From JAFGUB01 sp050305515 (GTDB taxonomy: Bacteria; Campylobacterota; Campylobacteria; Campylobacterales; Sulfurimonadaceae): DNA of 64,000 nt. Below, piece after piece: positions 43,981 through 52,990 of this stretch. The notes below the pieces were generated by a model. It was given only the letters and a program-made list of their open reading frames with translations, was not told the origin of the DNA and made no database searches. Within the stretch, counting starts at the first letter, position 1. Each line of letters begins with the position of its first letter. The stretch covers positions 62,001-126,000 of the forward strand of contig JBNLFL010000034.1 in assembly GCA_050305515.1 (NCBI GenBank), written 5' to 3'. The translations under genes were made by a program, and so were the position numbers.

Positions 43981-45498
43981 TTGCTTTTTGACAACCCTTA
44001 TGTGCAACAGCGAATCGAAAAATCGGAGCGCCTTAAAGCGGCGGGTTTCAACCCCTACTCCAACGATTCCAGACGCAATACGACTATAGCCAAATATCTC
44101 AACGTCAACAGTGACGTTGCGGAGATGGAAACCCGACGTGATGAAAACCGCCACTACATCGTAGCGGGGCGGATCAAATTTTTCCGCCTGATGGGCAAGG
44201 CAAGTTTTCTGAAGATTGAAGATGAAAGCGGTATGCTGCAGGTTTACGTCGCTCGCGACAACCTTCCCGAAGGCTTCTATAATGAAATCTTTAAAAAAGA
44301 GATCGAAGTCGGCGACATCATTGAAGTCGGCGGCTATCCTTTTGTCACCAATCAGGGTGAGCTCTCTTTACATGTAAGCGAACTCTCCCTGCTGACCAAA
44401 GCAATTTCGCCGCTTCCTGAAAAATTCCACGGAGTGACCGACAAAGAGATCCGTTACCGCCAACGCTATCTTGACCTGATCATGAACGCTGATGTGCGCA
44501 AGACGTTCCAGATCCGTTCACGCGTTATCAGCCTGACACGACGTTTCTTCGAAGAGAAAGGTCTTCTCGAAGTGGAGACTCCGATGATGCATCCGATCGC
44601 CGGCGGCGCGAACGCAAAGCCATTTGTAACCCACCACAACGCACTGGGTATCGACCGCTATCTGCGCATTGCTCCCGAACTCTACCTCAAACGCCTGATT
44701 GTCGGAGGGTTTGAAGCCGTTTTCGAGATTAACCGCAACTTTCGCAATGAAGGTATGGATGCGACACACAACCCCGAGTTCACTTCTATCGAGTTTTACT
44801 GGGCCTATAAAACCTACAAAGACCTGATCGCGATTACCAAAGAGTATTTCGAATACCTTTTCGATCATCTGGATCTACCCACAATCCTGCCTTATGGCGA
44901 TATGAAAGTCGATTTCGGCCAATTCACAGAAATTCCTCTTGCAGATTCGCTTCACAAGATCGGCGGCGTCCCTGAAAACATCGTCAACGACAAAACCGCT
45001 ATTCTGGACTTTTTGCGTTCCAAAGGACTTGAAGCCAATAACGCCCTCAGCCTCGGTGAGCTTCAGGGCGAGCTTTTTGACGCATTTGTCGAAAGTAAAC
45101 TGATCAACCCGACCTTTATTACCGACTACCCTGTCGAGATCTCGCCGCTGGCGCGCCGCAGCGACACAAATCCTGCCATTACAGAGCGGTTTGAGCTTTT
45201 TGTTGCAGGCCGTGAAATCGCCAACGCTTTCAGCGAGCTTAACGATCCTCTCGATCAGCTAAGCCGTTTTGAAGCGCAGATGGCATCCAAAGAGCGTGGT
45301 GATGACGAAGCGCACGAAATGGATGAGGACTTCGTCACCGCCCTCTCCTACGGCATGGCACCGACCGCCGGACAGGGCATCGGTATCGACCGTCTGGTGA
45401 TGCTGCTGACCAACGAGCACTCCATTCGTGATGTGCTGCTCTTCCCCGCAATGAAACCTTTACATACCGAAACCAACACAACAGAGGAACACGAATGA
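43981..45498 (+). CDS. lysS: Lysyl-tRNA synthetase (class II)
   Basis: 505 aa starting with TTG at 43981, directly after the fur stop, with AAAGGA 6 nt upstream; LFDNPYVQQRIEKSE matches the family start. Anticodon-binding OB fold in the first ~180 residues, then class II motifs 1 (RSRVISLTRRFFEEKG), 2 (FRNEGMDATHNPEF) and 3 (GIGIDRLVMLL). Charges tRNA-Lys. A TTACATGTAA copy at 44368 encodes LHV in the OB fold. Overlaps glyA by 4 nt. Confidence 0.94.
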   Translation: MLFDNPYVQQRIEKSERLKAAGFNPYSNDSRRNTTIAKYLNVNSDVAEMETRRDENRHYIVAGRIKFFRLMGKASFLKIEDESGMLQVYVARDNLPEGFYNEIFKKEIEVGDIIEVGGYPFVTNQGELSLHVSELSLLTKAISPLPEKFHGVTDKEIRYRQRYLDLIMNADVRKTFQIRSRVISLTRRFFEEKGLLEVETPMMHPIAGGANAKPFVTHHNALGIDRYLRIAPELYLKRLIVGGFEAVFEINRNFRNEGMDATHNPEFTSIEFYWAYKTYKDLIAITKEYFEYLFDHLDLPTILPYGDMKVDFGQFTEIPLADSLHKIGGVPENIVNDKTAILDFLRSKGLEANNALSLGELQGELFDAFVESKLINPTFITDYPVEISPLARRSDTNPAITERFELFVAGREIANAFSELNDPLDQLSRFEAQMASKERGDDEAHEMDEDFVTALSYGMAPTAGQGIGIDRLVMLLTNEHSIRDVLLFPAMKPLHTETNTTEEHE

Positions 45499-46742
45499 GT
45501 TTTTTAAAAGAGTTTGACAACGATATCTACGCACTGTGCGAGCAGGAGCTCGAACGTCAATCCGATCATCTTGAGATGATCGCATCTGAAAACTTTACCC
45601 TGCCCGCCGTTATGGAAGCGATGGGTTCTGTTTTTACCAACAAATACGCTGAAGGCTATCCGTACAAACGCTACTACGGCGGCTGCGAATTTGCCGATCA
45701 GGTCGAACAACTTGCGATTGACCGTGCCTGCGAACTCTTTGGCTGTAATTTTGCCAATGTGCAGCCGCATTCCGGATCTCAGGCAAACGGCGCGGTCTAT
45801 GCTGCGCTGCTTCAGGCGGGTGACAAACTGCTCGGTATGGATCTGAGTCACGGCGGACACCTGACACACGGTTCAAAGGTCAGCTTTTCGGGTAAAAACT
45901 ATCACAGCTTCACCTACGGTGTCGAGCTTGACGGCCGTATCAACTATGACCGTGTTCTTGACATTGCCAAAATCGTCCAGCCAAAAATCATTGTCTGCGG
46001 TGCTTCTGCCTATGCCCGCGAGATTGACTTCAAACGTTTCCGCGAAATCGCCGATGCCGTCGGCGCGCTGCTTTTTGCAGACATTGCGCACATTGCAGGT
46101 CTGGTTGCTGCCGGCGAACACCCCAGCCCGTTCCCGTATGCGGATATCGTCACCACTACCACACACAAAACGCTTGCAGGGCCTCGCGGTGGTATGATCA
46201 TGACGAACGATGAGGAGATTGCCAAAAAGATCAATTCGGCTATTTTCCCAGGTCTTCAGGGTGGACCGCTGGTCCACGTTATTGCCGCAAAAGCCGTCGG
46301 TTTCAAATACAACCTCTCCGATGCATGGAAAACCTATGCCAGACAGGTCAAGGCTAACGCCGGTGTTCTTGCAGATGTCCTCATCAAGCGCGGTTATGAC
46401 GTTGTGAGCGGCGGAACTGACAATCACCTTGTTCTGGTCTCGTTCCTTGACAAACCGTTCAGCGGTAAAGATGCCGATGCAGCGCTTGGACGCGCCGGTA
46501 TCACCGTCAACAAAAACACGGTTCCCGGAGAAACCCGATCGCCGTTTGTAACTTCCGGCATCCGCATCGGTTCTCCGGCACTCACGTCACGCGGTATGAA
46601 AGAGCAAGAGTTTGAGCTCATTGCCAACCGCATTGCCGATGTTCTGGATGACATTGAAAACGAAAGCAAACACGCTGCCATCAAAGAGGAGCTCAAAGCA
46701 CTCGCGCAGAATTTCATCATCTACAACCAACCAACGTACTAA
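45495..46742 (+). CDS. glyA: Serine hydroxymethyltransferase
   Basis: 415 aa PLP enzyme converting serine and tetrahydrofolate to glycine and methylene-THF. SENFTLPAVMEAMGS start, YGGCEFADQVE, and the PLP lysine in VTTTTHKTLAGPRGG are all present, with GRAGITVNKNTVPGETRSPF later. ATG overlaps the lysS stop. Position between lysS and the DUF1882 gene is conserved in Campylobacter and Helicobacter. Confidence 0.95.
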   Translation: MSFLKEFDNDIYALCEQELERQSDHLEMIASENFTLPAVMEAMGSVFTNKYAEGYPYKRYYGGCEFADQVEQLAIDRACELFGCNFANVQPHSGSQANGAVYAALLQAGDKLLGMDLSHGGHLTHGSKVSFSGKNYHSFTYGVELDGRINYDRVLDIAKIVQPKIIVCGASAYAREIDFKRFREIADAVGALLFADIAHIAGLVAAGEHPSPFPYADIVTTTTHKTLAGPRGGMIMTNDEEIAKKINSAIFPGLQGGPLVHVIAAKAVGFKYNLSDAWKTYARQVKANAGVLADVLIKRGYDVVSGGTDNHLVLVSFLDKPFSGKDADAALGRAGITVNKNTVPGETRSPFVTSGIRIGSPALTSRGMKEQEFELIANRIADVLDDIENESKHAAIKEELKALAQNFIIYNQPTY

Positions 46743-46755
46743 AAAGGAAAAGCGT

Positions 46756-47304
46756 ATGCCCGTATCTGCAATGGATTTGAAACTGATAAAAATGATCACC
46801 GACCACTACTGGCAAAAGAGTGACAGCGTGATCGACAAGATCAGCTACAAAGGGCGTACGTTCTTCAACAAATATGAAAAAGTTGATAAAACACTGACAC
46901 AGTCCATCATCAACCAGCACCTCAAAGGCGAGATCACTGTTGCTCATTCCCTCATTAACCGTATGAATAAAGTGGAAAACATTGTTATTGATTACAACGG
47001 TCGGGATCCGGAACGCTTTTACCATAAAGCGCAGTTGTTACTGCGCGAAGAGGGTTTTATCAACTTTACCGCATTCACGACAAAAACAGAGGGCCATCTG
47101 CATGTTTACATCCATAAAGGACATACAACATTGCAGGAAGCCTATCAATTAGGTAAAATCATTTCACTCAAACTGGCTGCCAAACAGCCAAAACAGTGGC
47201 GCATGTTTCCTACCGATGAATTGCCGCCGGAGTACAATATTCTCAACGTCCCCTATGAAGTCTTCGCCAAAGAGCGCGGCGCTTCATGGTCTAAACATAT
47301 GTAA
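46756..47304 (+). CDS. DUF1882 family protein
   Basis: 182 aa from the ATG at 46756 with AAAGGA upstream; an earlier in-frame ATG at 46612 lies inside glyA and is not used. Basic, soluble, with MDLKLIKMITDHYWQKSD and GREDPERFYHK-like segments (here YNGRDPERFYHKAQ). The family is nearly confined to Campylobacterota and sits after glyA in C. jejuni (Cj0403) and H. pylori (HP0184). Function unknown. Confidence 0.85.
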   Translation: MPVSAMDLKLIKMITDHYWQKSDSVIDKISYKGRTFFNKYEKVDKTLTQSIINQHLKGEITVAHSLINRMNKVENIVIDYNGRDPERFYHKAQLLLREEGFINFTAFTTKTEGHLHVYIHKGHTTLQEAYQLGKIISLKLAAKQPKQWRMFPTDELPPEYNILNVPYEVFAKERGASWSKHM

Positions 47305-47315
47305 GGAGCTTTGGT

Positions 47316-48038
47316 ATGGAAGAAAAGAACGAACTTAACGACATCATCCTGAATAAATCCGGTTCCAATGGGGGCAATAAAAAACTGTTGCTGGCCGTTG
47401 CAACCCTGGCACTGATACTTATCATTGTCATCGTCATTATGAATTCCCTGCAGTCAGAGGGCACCAACAATCTGCCTCAGGCCGTACTGCCGCCTGAACC
47501 GGCCACACAAACGGTAAATGCCCAGGAAGATCCGCTGTTTGAACCGGTCGAAGTGATTGAGGAAAATGTTGATGAAAATGACAAACTCAACAAAATCGCT
47601 CAGAAACTCAAAGAAGAAAGCATGCAAAATAAGGGAGGGGTCAGTGAAGAAGAAGTCGTTATCATTGAGCCGGAACCTCTGACACCGCCTAAAGCCGCAT
47701 CGCCTTCAACCGTAGTTGAACGTGTTCCAGAAAAGCCGGCCACTGTTCAGAAAACGGTTGCCAAACCTGCGCCGTCAAAACCTGCCGCTCCCGCAGCTGT
47801 TGCAAAAGGTACGCATTACATTCAGGTCGGATCGTTCTCGCGTCTTTCTCCCTCCGATGCACTGCTCAAAAAGATTCAGAACAATGGCATGAGCTATATT
47901 CTGCATAACGTTGAAATGAACGGGAAAACCATTACAAAAGTGCTTGTTGGTCCTTTTGAGAGTGAAAAAGATGCCAGAAAATCTCTCAATACCGTGCGTC
48001 AGAAAATAGAAGCAGGTGCCTTCCTGACAAAGGTGTAA
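47316..48038 (+). CDS. SPOR-domain membrane protein
   Basis: 240 aa. Short cytoplasmic N-terminus, one membrane segment (LLLAVATLALILIIVIVI), a long Pro/Glu/Ala-rich periplasmic linker, and a C-terminal SPOR domain (HYIQVGSFSRLSPSDALLKK to AGAFLTKV). SPOR domains bind septal peptidoglycan stripped of stem peptides, so this is a probable cell-division protein. AAGGAG lies 7 nt before the ATG. Equivalent to Cj0404 by position. Confidence 0.85.
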   Translation: MEEKNELNDIILNKSGSNGGNKKLLLAVATLALILIIVIVIMNSLQSEGTNNLPQAVLPPEPATQTVNAQEDPLFEPVEVIEENVDENDKLNKIAQKLKEESMQNKGGVSEEEVVIIEPEPLTPPKAASPSTVVERVPEKPATVQKTVAKPAPSKPAAPAAVAKGTHYIQVGSFSRLSPSDALLKKIQNNGMSYILHNVEMNGKTITKVLVGPFESEKDARKSLNTVRQKIEAGAFLTKV

Positions 48039-48039
48039 T

Positions 48040-49440
48040 GTGATCCACGCGATACAATTTACTCTCGATCAGTTTGCACCCATCGCGGTGTATCAAAAGC
48101 TAAAATCCCACTTCAAAGACGAAATAACCTTTCTCTTTGAAAGTGCCAGCAACTCCGGCGGTGATTTCAGTATTGTCATTATCGGTGCACGCGAACGCCT
48201 GAGCTATCAGGACAATCAGACACGCTACACGGACGGCAATGGTCAGAGCACCCTTCTGGATGTTTCACCCTTCGAATTTTTAAAAACCTACTATCATAAC
48301 ATTGACCATAACTACTACCTCCAGCGTGCCAAAGCACTTGGCGTCGGTTATGTCGACGGCTTCATCGGTTTTATCGGTTACGATATGGTCAAGGTCTTCG
48401 AACCGGTTCTCAAGCCCTATATGGACACTTTGACGGATGAGATGCATACGCCGGATATGGATCTCATACTTCCCAAGCAGGTACTCGTCTATTCACACCG
48501 TAATCATAAGATTACACTCATGAGTGCGATAGATGATACCCAATTCGCAACCATCGAATCACTCCTGAAGTCACAATACAATTACATACCACTGATACCC
48601 GTTGCGGATGATAAAGGCGGCAGCTTCGCTTTTGACAAAGAGAAATTTTTCACTATGGTGGATCAGTCCAAAGCGATGGTACGTAGCGGCGATGTCTTTC
48701 AGATTCTGATGACCAATCGCTATACCCAGCACGCCAAAGTCGACCCTTTCAGTTTTTACCGGATCCTGCGCACCAAAAATCCTTCGCCTTACATGTATTT
48801 GATGGAGTATGAGGACTATAACATTGTCGGCAGTTCTCCCGAAGTAATGATACGGTTGCAGGAGGGTTCTCTGCTCCTGCGTCCGATTGCCGGTACCCGC
48901 AAACGCGGTGCGACCAAGGAGCGTGACAAAGAGCTTGAAGAAGAGCTTCTCTCAGATCCCAAAGAGCGCGCCGAGCACCTGATGCTGATCGATTTGGGAC
49001 GTAACGATGTGGGACGCGTAGCCAGGACCGGAAGCGTCAAGGTTCACGACATGATGCACATTGAACGCTATTCGCACGTCATGCATATTGTCAGCGATGT
49101 CACGGCCGAGTTGCGAGACGACAAAGACATGTTCGACCTTTTTGCCGCAGTATTCACCGCCGGTACCATGACGGGAGCACCAAAAATCCGGGCAATGGAG
49201 CTTATCGCCGAATTTGAAGGGCTTAAACGCGGTTTTTACAGCGGTGCCGTCGGCTACTTCGGTTTTGACGGCAATATGGACAGTGCCATCACCATTCGTA
49301 CCGCACTGATTCAGCCCGACAAAATCATTCTTCAGGCAGGCGCGGGTATCGTTGCCGACTCCCAGCATGAACTGGAATATCTCGAAGTCCAGAACAAACT
49401 CGGAGCCCTCACCAGTTCACTGAACGACCTGAAAGCATGA
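48040..49440 (+). CDS. trpE: Anthranilate synthase component I (TrpE/PabB family)
   Basis: 466 aa from a GTG at 48040 overlapping the upstream gene's stop region. The chorismate-utilising C-terminal domain is complete: DVFQILMTNR, NPSPYMYLMEYEDYNIVGSSPE, RPIAGTRKRGAT, LIDLGRNDVGRVA and FTAGTMTGAPKIRAME. The PIAGTRKRG motif with Thr fits TrpE more than PabB, and the length matches TrpE, but the separation is not firm. It is inserted between the SPOR gene and aroE, which are adjacent in C. jejuni. No trpG follows. Confidence 0.82.
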   Translation: MIHAIQFTLDQFAPIAVYQKLKSHFKDEITFLFESASNSGGDFSIVIIGARERLSYQDNQTRYTDGNGQSTLLDVSPFEFLKTYYHNIDHNYYLQRAKALGVGYVDGFIGFIGYDMVKVFEPVLKPYMDTLTDEMHTPDMDLILPKQVLVYSHRNHKITLMSAIDDTQFATIESLLKSQYNYIPLIPVADDKGGSFAFDKEKFFTMVDQSKAMVRSGDVFQILMTNRYTQHAKVDPFSFYRILRTKNPSPYMYLMEYEDYNIVGSSPEVMIRLQEGSLLLRPIAGTRKRGATKERDKELEEELLSDPKERAEHLMLIDLGRNDVGRVARTGSVKVHDMMHIERYSHVMHIVSDVTAELRDDKDMFDLFAAVFTAGTMTGAPKIRAMELIAEFEGLKRGFYSGAVGYFGFDGNMDSAITIRTALIQPDKIILQAGAGIVADSQHELEYLEVQNKLGALTSSLNDLKA

Positions 49441-50231
49441 GAGCCCTTTTCGCCATTTTCGGAGATCCGGTAGCGCACTCGCGCTCGCCGCTGATGCACA
49501 ACCACCTTTTCCGCTCTTTACATGTAAACGCCTGTTACACCCGAATTCATCTTCACGACGGTGCTTTGCTCAAATCGACATTTTTCAAACTCGGCCTCAG
49601 CGGTGCCAATGTGACGGTGCCGCATAAAGAAGCGGCATTTGCAGCCTGCGACGAAGTACGCGGTTTTGCCAAACACATAGGCGTCGTTAATACGCTCATC
49701 AATGAAAACGGACGCCTTATCGGTTATAACACTGATGCGGACGGTTTTATGTTTGCAATCCGTCATTTTGAAAACATTCAAAAGGTGCTGGTTCTCGGAG
49801 CCGGAGGTACTGCCAAAGCACTCACGCAGCGTTTTATAGATGAAGGCTATCGCGTTACCGTTTTAAACCGTTCTGTCGCACGTCTGGAGTATTTTAAAGC
49901 ATTGGATGTCACGACACACACCTGGGAAACGTTTGATCCCTCCGGCTTCGATCTGGTTCTCAATACGACTTCGGCAGGACTGAACGCACAAGAGTTACCA
50001 CTGCCGCTTGAACTTCTTGAACCCGTGTTCAAAGCATCACGCTACGGTGCCGATGCGATCTACGGTACCAAAACGCCCTTTCTTGAACAGTGCAGTCGTA
50101 TCGGGATTCCGTCAATCGACGGTTCCGAAATGCTCCTGGGTCAGGGAGTTCTTGCCAACCGCCTCTTCACCCGGGAACAATACGATGCCGTGCAAAGTGA
50201 AGCGGTGATGCGCGAAAGTTTTTCTTTTTAA
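49437..50231 (+). CDS. aroE: Shikimate dehydrogenase
   Basis: 264 aa NADP-dependent enzyme of the shikimate pathway. FGDPVAHSRSPLMHN (shikimate site), GANVTVPHKEAA (catalytic Lys), NTDADGF, and NADP loop VLGAGGTAKAL are present. ATG overlaps the trpE stop by 4 nt. A TTACATGTAA copy at 49518 encodes LHV in FRSLHVNACY. Ends the conserved cvpA-aroE run. Confidence 0.94.
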   Translation: MRALFAIFGDPVAHSRSPLMHNHLFRSLHVNACYTRIHLHDGALLKSTFFKLGLSGANVTVPHKEAAFAACDEVRGFAKHIGVVNTLINENGRLIGYNTDADGFMFAIRHFENIQKVLVLGAGGTAKALTQRFIDEGYRVTVLNRSVARLEYFKALDVTTHTWETFDPSGFDLVLNTTSAGLNAQELPLPLELLEPVFKASRYGADAIYGTKTPFLEQCSRIGIPSIDGSEMLLGQGVLANRLFTREQYDAVQSEAVMRESFSF

Positions 50232-50283
50232 GTCTCACCTTTGTAAAGTTCAAAAGATTTATGTCACAGGATGACGAAGAAAC

Positions 50284-50292
50284 TGTTATAAT
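50284..50292 (+). promoter_or_regulatory. Extended -10 promoter
   Basis: TGTTATAAT (TGnTATAAT) 21 nt before the ATG at 50314, followed by GGAGGTGAT, an almost full-length Shine-Dalgarno sequence 3-4 nt before the start. The small gene downstream should be well expressed. Confidence 0.6.
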
Positions 50293-50313
50293 GTTTTTCA
50301 TTGGAGGTGATAG

Positions 50314-50763
50314 ATGGATACCTTGTACCTTCGCGCCAAACTGCTTGAAAAGAGTGATGAACTCGAAGCATTTATCAACGATGAGCTTTACCGTTTTCAG
50401 CGTTATAACATTCCATTCAGTATTTCAATCTTTCATTCGACCCATCCTATGACGGCACAGTTCATTCGGGAGAATGTCAGGAAAAGTGACAAAGTAATTG
50501 CACTTGATCAGAACTTTGTCTGTGTCGTCTTCGACTGTGTCGCCCATTCCGATGCCTACAAAGCTGCTGAAAACATGCTCCATAAGCTTCATAACGCCTA
50601 TCCGCATGAGCAGTGCAGTGCCGGCATCACATCGGTCAATCTTACAGATGAAGTCAAAGACATGGTCACACGTTCCATGAATAATCTGCACATGGCCATG
50701 CAGCACAAGGAGTCCTCCGTAGAAGACGACAATGTGATTGACTATATTGTTCCGGGAGCCTGA
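50314..50763 (+). CDS. Degenerate stand-alone GGDEF-like protein
   Basis: 149 aa, soluble. The fold pattern of a nucleotidyl cyclase core is recognisable: a basic amphipathic start, NIPFSISIFHS, a middle with VRKSDKVIALDQNFVCVVFD where RxxD and GGDEF should be (signature lost), AGITSVNLTDEVKDM and a final helix MNNLHMAMQHK like 'AD.ALY.AK'. It cannot be a cyclase; it could be a c-di-GMP/GTP sensor or a fold relic kept for another use. Strong promoter and ribosome site argue that it is expressed. Identification is by pattern only. Confidence 0.5.
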   Translation: MDTLYLRAKLLEKSDELEAFINDELYRFQRYNIPFSISIFHSTHPMTAQFIRENVRKSDKVIALDQNFVCVVFDCVAHSDAYKAAENMLHKLHNAYPHEQCSAGITSVNLTDEVKDMVTRSMNNLHMAMQHKESSVEDDNVIDYIVPGA

Positions 50764-51060
50764 TCAGCTCCGGGCAAGTTCCAGACGGTGTTTGCCGTCG
50801 GAACTGACAGGCAGCTGTCTGAGCTGACCGTTTTGAACCAGTGGTCCAAGTCCCAATTGCAGGTAACTTTTAAAAGTTTTGGCATCATTTTGCGTTTTGC
50901 GCTCATTCTCCGGGTAAATTTCAATCAATTCCGCCAGATCAAGTGCTTTACCTGCATCTTTAAACACTGCGATAATCTCCTCACCCAGCTCTTTTTGCAG
51001 CTGGTTGATCGCACGCTGCATCTCTTTGGCTTTTTTCTTATCGAGTGATTTTTGTCCCAT
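50764..51060 (-). CDS. Small basic helical protein of unknown function
   Basis: 98 aa from the ATG at 51060 (GGAG 5 nt upstream; ATGs at 51063 and 51108 possible). GQKSLDKKKAKEMQRAINQL start is a basic helix, then EEIIAVFKDAGKALDLAELI and KTFKSYLQLGLGPLVQNGQL, which looks like a small winged-helix or four-helix fold. No family recognised. Convergent with the GGDEF-like gene (0 nt between stops) and divergent from the UDG-like gene. Confidence 0.55.
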   Translation of the reverse strand: MGQKSLDKKKAKEMQRAINQLQKELGEEIIAVFKDAGKALDLAELIEIYPENERKTQNDAKTFKSYLQLGLGPLVQNGQLRQLPVSSDGKHRLELARS

Positions 51061-51113
51061 CATGACTCCAATGTTTCTGAAATTATACCCACTTTCGCTA
51101 TACTCCATTTCTT

Positions 51114-51773
51114 ATGCGATCCGTACAAAATCTGCTGGTTCTTCAAAACCTTTATCGGCTTCAGTCACTCGGTTTTCACTACAGTGATCCCATTGTTGTC
51201 AATCAAAAGCATGAAAATACCATTCTGCCACAAAGCCTTGGACAGCTCTCATCCATGATCCGGCAATGTCATTTATGCGATCTGAGCAAATCCCGGACTC
51301 AAAGTATGAGTGGTTACGGCAATCCTAATGCCGATTTGATGATTCTTGATGCCTTTATTTCTACGGCTGTAGATGAAAGCAACAGTTATTACGCGGGACG
51401 TTCGGGCACCACGCTTAAAAAAATGATTGAGAACGTTCTGTATATGGATGTCGCATCGCTCTACATCACGCATGGTGTCAAGTGCAAACCGTTGGGAGCA
51501 CAACTTCCCTCCAATTCCGAAATACAAAGTTGCAAAGCGTACCTATTTAAGCAGATTGAATTGGTTTCTCCCAAAGTCATCATGGCGCTTGGACCCGAAG
51601 CGTATGAGCTGCTTACCGGTGACACGACACCGTTTGAACAGGTCCGGGGACAGCAGATACGTTTTGGCAATGCTCTGGTCGTACCGATTTACCACCCAGC
51701 GTTTCTGCTGCGAAACCCCTCACTTAAACGCGTGGCGATGCATGACCTTCAAACCATTAAAGGATTGCTGTGA
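51114..51773 (+). CDS. Family 4/5-like uracil-DNA glycosylase homologue with altered motif A
   Basis: 219 aa. Four cysteines with family 4 [4Fe-4S] spacing: Cys52 and Cys55 (RQCHLCDLSK), Cys124 (HGVKCKP), Cys140. Motif B is HPAFLLRNP. Motif A, normally GEAPG near residue 80, reads DAFISTAVDE, so the water-activating residue is missing and glycosylase activity is doubtful; other features (YYAGRSGTTLKKMI for PFVGRAG) remain. It may be a specialised DNA-repair or nucleic-acid-binding Fe-S protein. TATACT lies 15 nt upstream of the ATG. Overlaps the next gene by 4 nt. Confidence 0.7.
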   Translation: MRSVQNLLVLQNLYRLQSLGFHYSDPIVVNQKHENTILPQSLGQLSSMIRQCHLCDLSKSRTQSMSGYGNPNADLMILDAFISTAVDESNSYYAGRSGTTLKKMIENVLYMDVASLYITHGVKCKPLGAQLPSNSEIQSCKAYLFKQIELVSPKVIMALGPEAYELLTGDTTPFEQVRGQQIRFGNALVVPIYHPAFLLRNPSLKRVAMHDLQTIKGLL

Positions 51774-52990
51774 AAATTCTGCTGCTCTTGCTTCCCCTCT
51801 GGCTTTTGGCAGAAAGCTATCTTATTTCTAATATTCCGCTGCCGGTCACGTATATTCAGAATCTTGAGATTGAAGATTGCGATACGGCCTGTCTGCAGCA
51901 ACAGCTCGAATACGGACAGATTTTTTCGTTTCTCTCCTATGCCAATCATGCGCTCGAGGATCAGGAACTCAATGAAGCGCGCATGATTCATATGGCCCTG
52001 TTTAACCTTGCCTCACAGCATCAGGGAAATGATTTTCGTATTGCCCTGCTGCTGCCGCATCGTCAGATCGGGCGGTATGCCCAGTCAACGACCAATGCCA
52101 TTTTTGCCTACCTGTTGACGCAGAACAGCCAATACGAGCTCAAAAGTTTTCATATCGAAGACGAGACCCCCGCGTCCATCACCAAAGCACTCACGTCCAT
52201 CATGGACGAGGGATATGCACAGGTGATCGCACCGCTTACAATGGAAGGGGCCAACAACATCATTCATCAGCCCAACAATCTGACCATATACATTCCGACC
52301 GTCAATAAAAACGAAATGAATGCGACCCGATCCAACATCATATTCGGCGGAATCGACTATCAGCGTCAAATCGATACCCTGCTCGATTACAGCCACGATC
52401 CGCTGGTGATCTTCTATGACGAATCGCCGCTTGGGAACAAGCTTAAAGATCAGGCCCGTGACAGCTATATTTTGCAAGACGGTGCCACCGAGGATCGCCA
52501 TATCTACAGCTATGGCATCGACCAGAAGACATCCAATCTGAAATATCCGCTCGATGCCAATAAACGGCTGGAATATGCCTCGTTTTTTCTCAACACGCCT
52601 GTCGTAAAAAGCGCCCTTGTCATGACACAGCTGACACTCTATGATGTGAATGCCACCAATATTCTATCAACACAGATCAATTACGATCCGCTTCTCTTTA
52701 CCGTTACACAGTCTCAGGACCGTCGGAACATGATTATTGCCAATTCCATCACTTTGCAGAACAACGTCATTCTTGAAGCCAATAATCTGCTCAACAATGA
52801 CATTCAGTATGACTGGATCAACTATGCGACCACCATCGGTATTGACTACCTCTACCACAATCGAACCCGAGGTGAACGGGAATATCCTCTGGATATAAGC
52901 GATTCGCAAGTGCTCTATCCTATCACACTTGTCACCCCGGGATATGCCAAATTTTCTTTAATCAGCGAGGCGCTTGATGAGCAGCCTTGA
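51770..52990 (+). CDS. Periplasmic protein, type 1 periplasmic-binding-protein-like
   Basis: 406 aa from a GTG at 51770 overlapping the UDG-like stop. Signal peptide (KILLLLLPLWLLAES). The middle has the alternating alpha/beta pattern of type 1 binding proteins: FRIALLLPHRQIGRYAQSTTNAIFAYL (first strand and helix), QVIAPLTMEGANNII, YIPTVNK, PLVIFYDESPLGNKL, VKSALVMTQLTLY. This recalls LpoA-type activators of penicillin-binding proteins, but I cannot confirm it. Two cysteines (DCDTACLQ) may form a disulfide. 14-nt overlap with the thioesterase gene. Confidence 0.6.
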   Translation: MKILLLLLPLWLLAESYLISNIPLPVTYIQNLEIEDCDTACLQQQLEYGQIFSFLSYANHALEDQELNEARMIHMALFNLASQHQGNDFRIALLLPHRQIGRYAQSTTNAIFAYLLTQNSQYELKSFHIEDETPASITKALTSIMDEGYAQVIAPLTMEGANNIIHQPNNLTIYIPTVNKNEMNATRSNIIFGGIDYQRQIDTLLDYSHDPLVIFYDESPLGNKLKDQARDSYILQDGATEDRHIYSYGIDQKTSNLKYPLDANKRLEYASFFLNTPVVKSALVMTQLTLYDVNATNILSTQINYDPLLFTVTQSQDRRNMIIANSITLQNNVILEANNLLNNDIQYDWINYATTIGIDYLYHNRTRGEREYPLDISDSQVLYPITLVTPGYAKFSLISEALDEQP

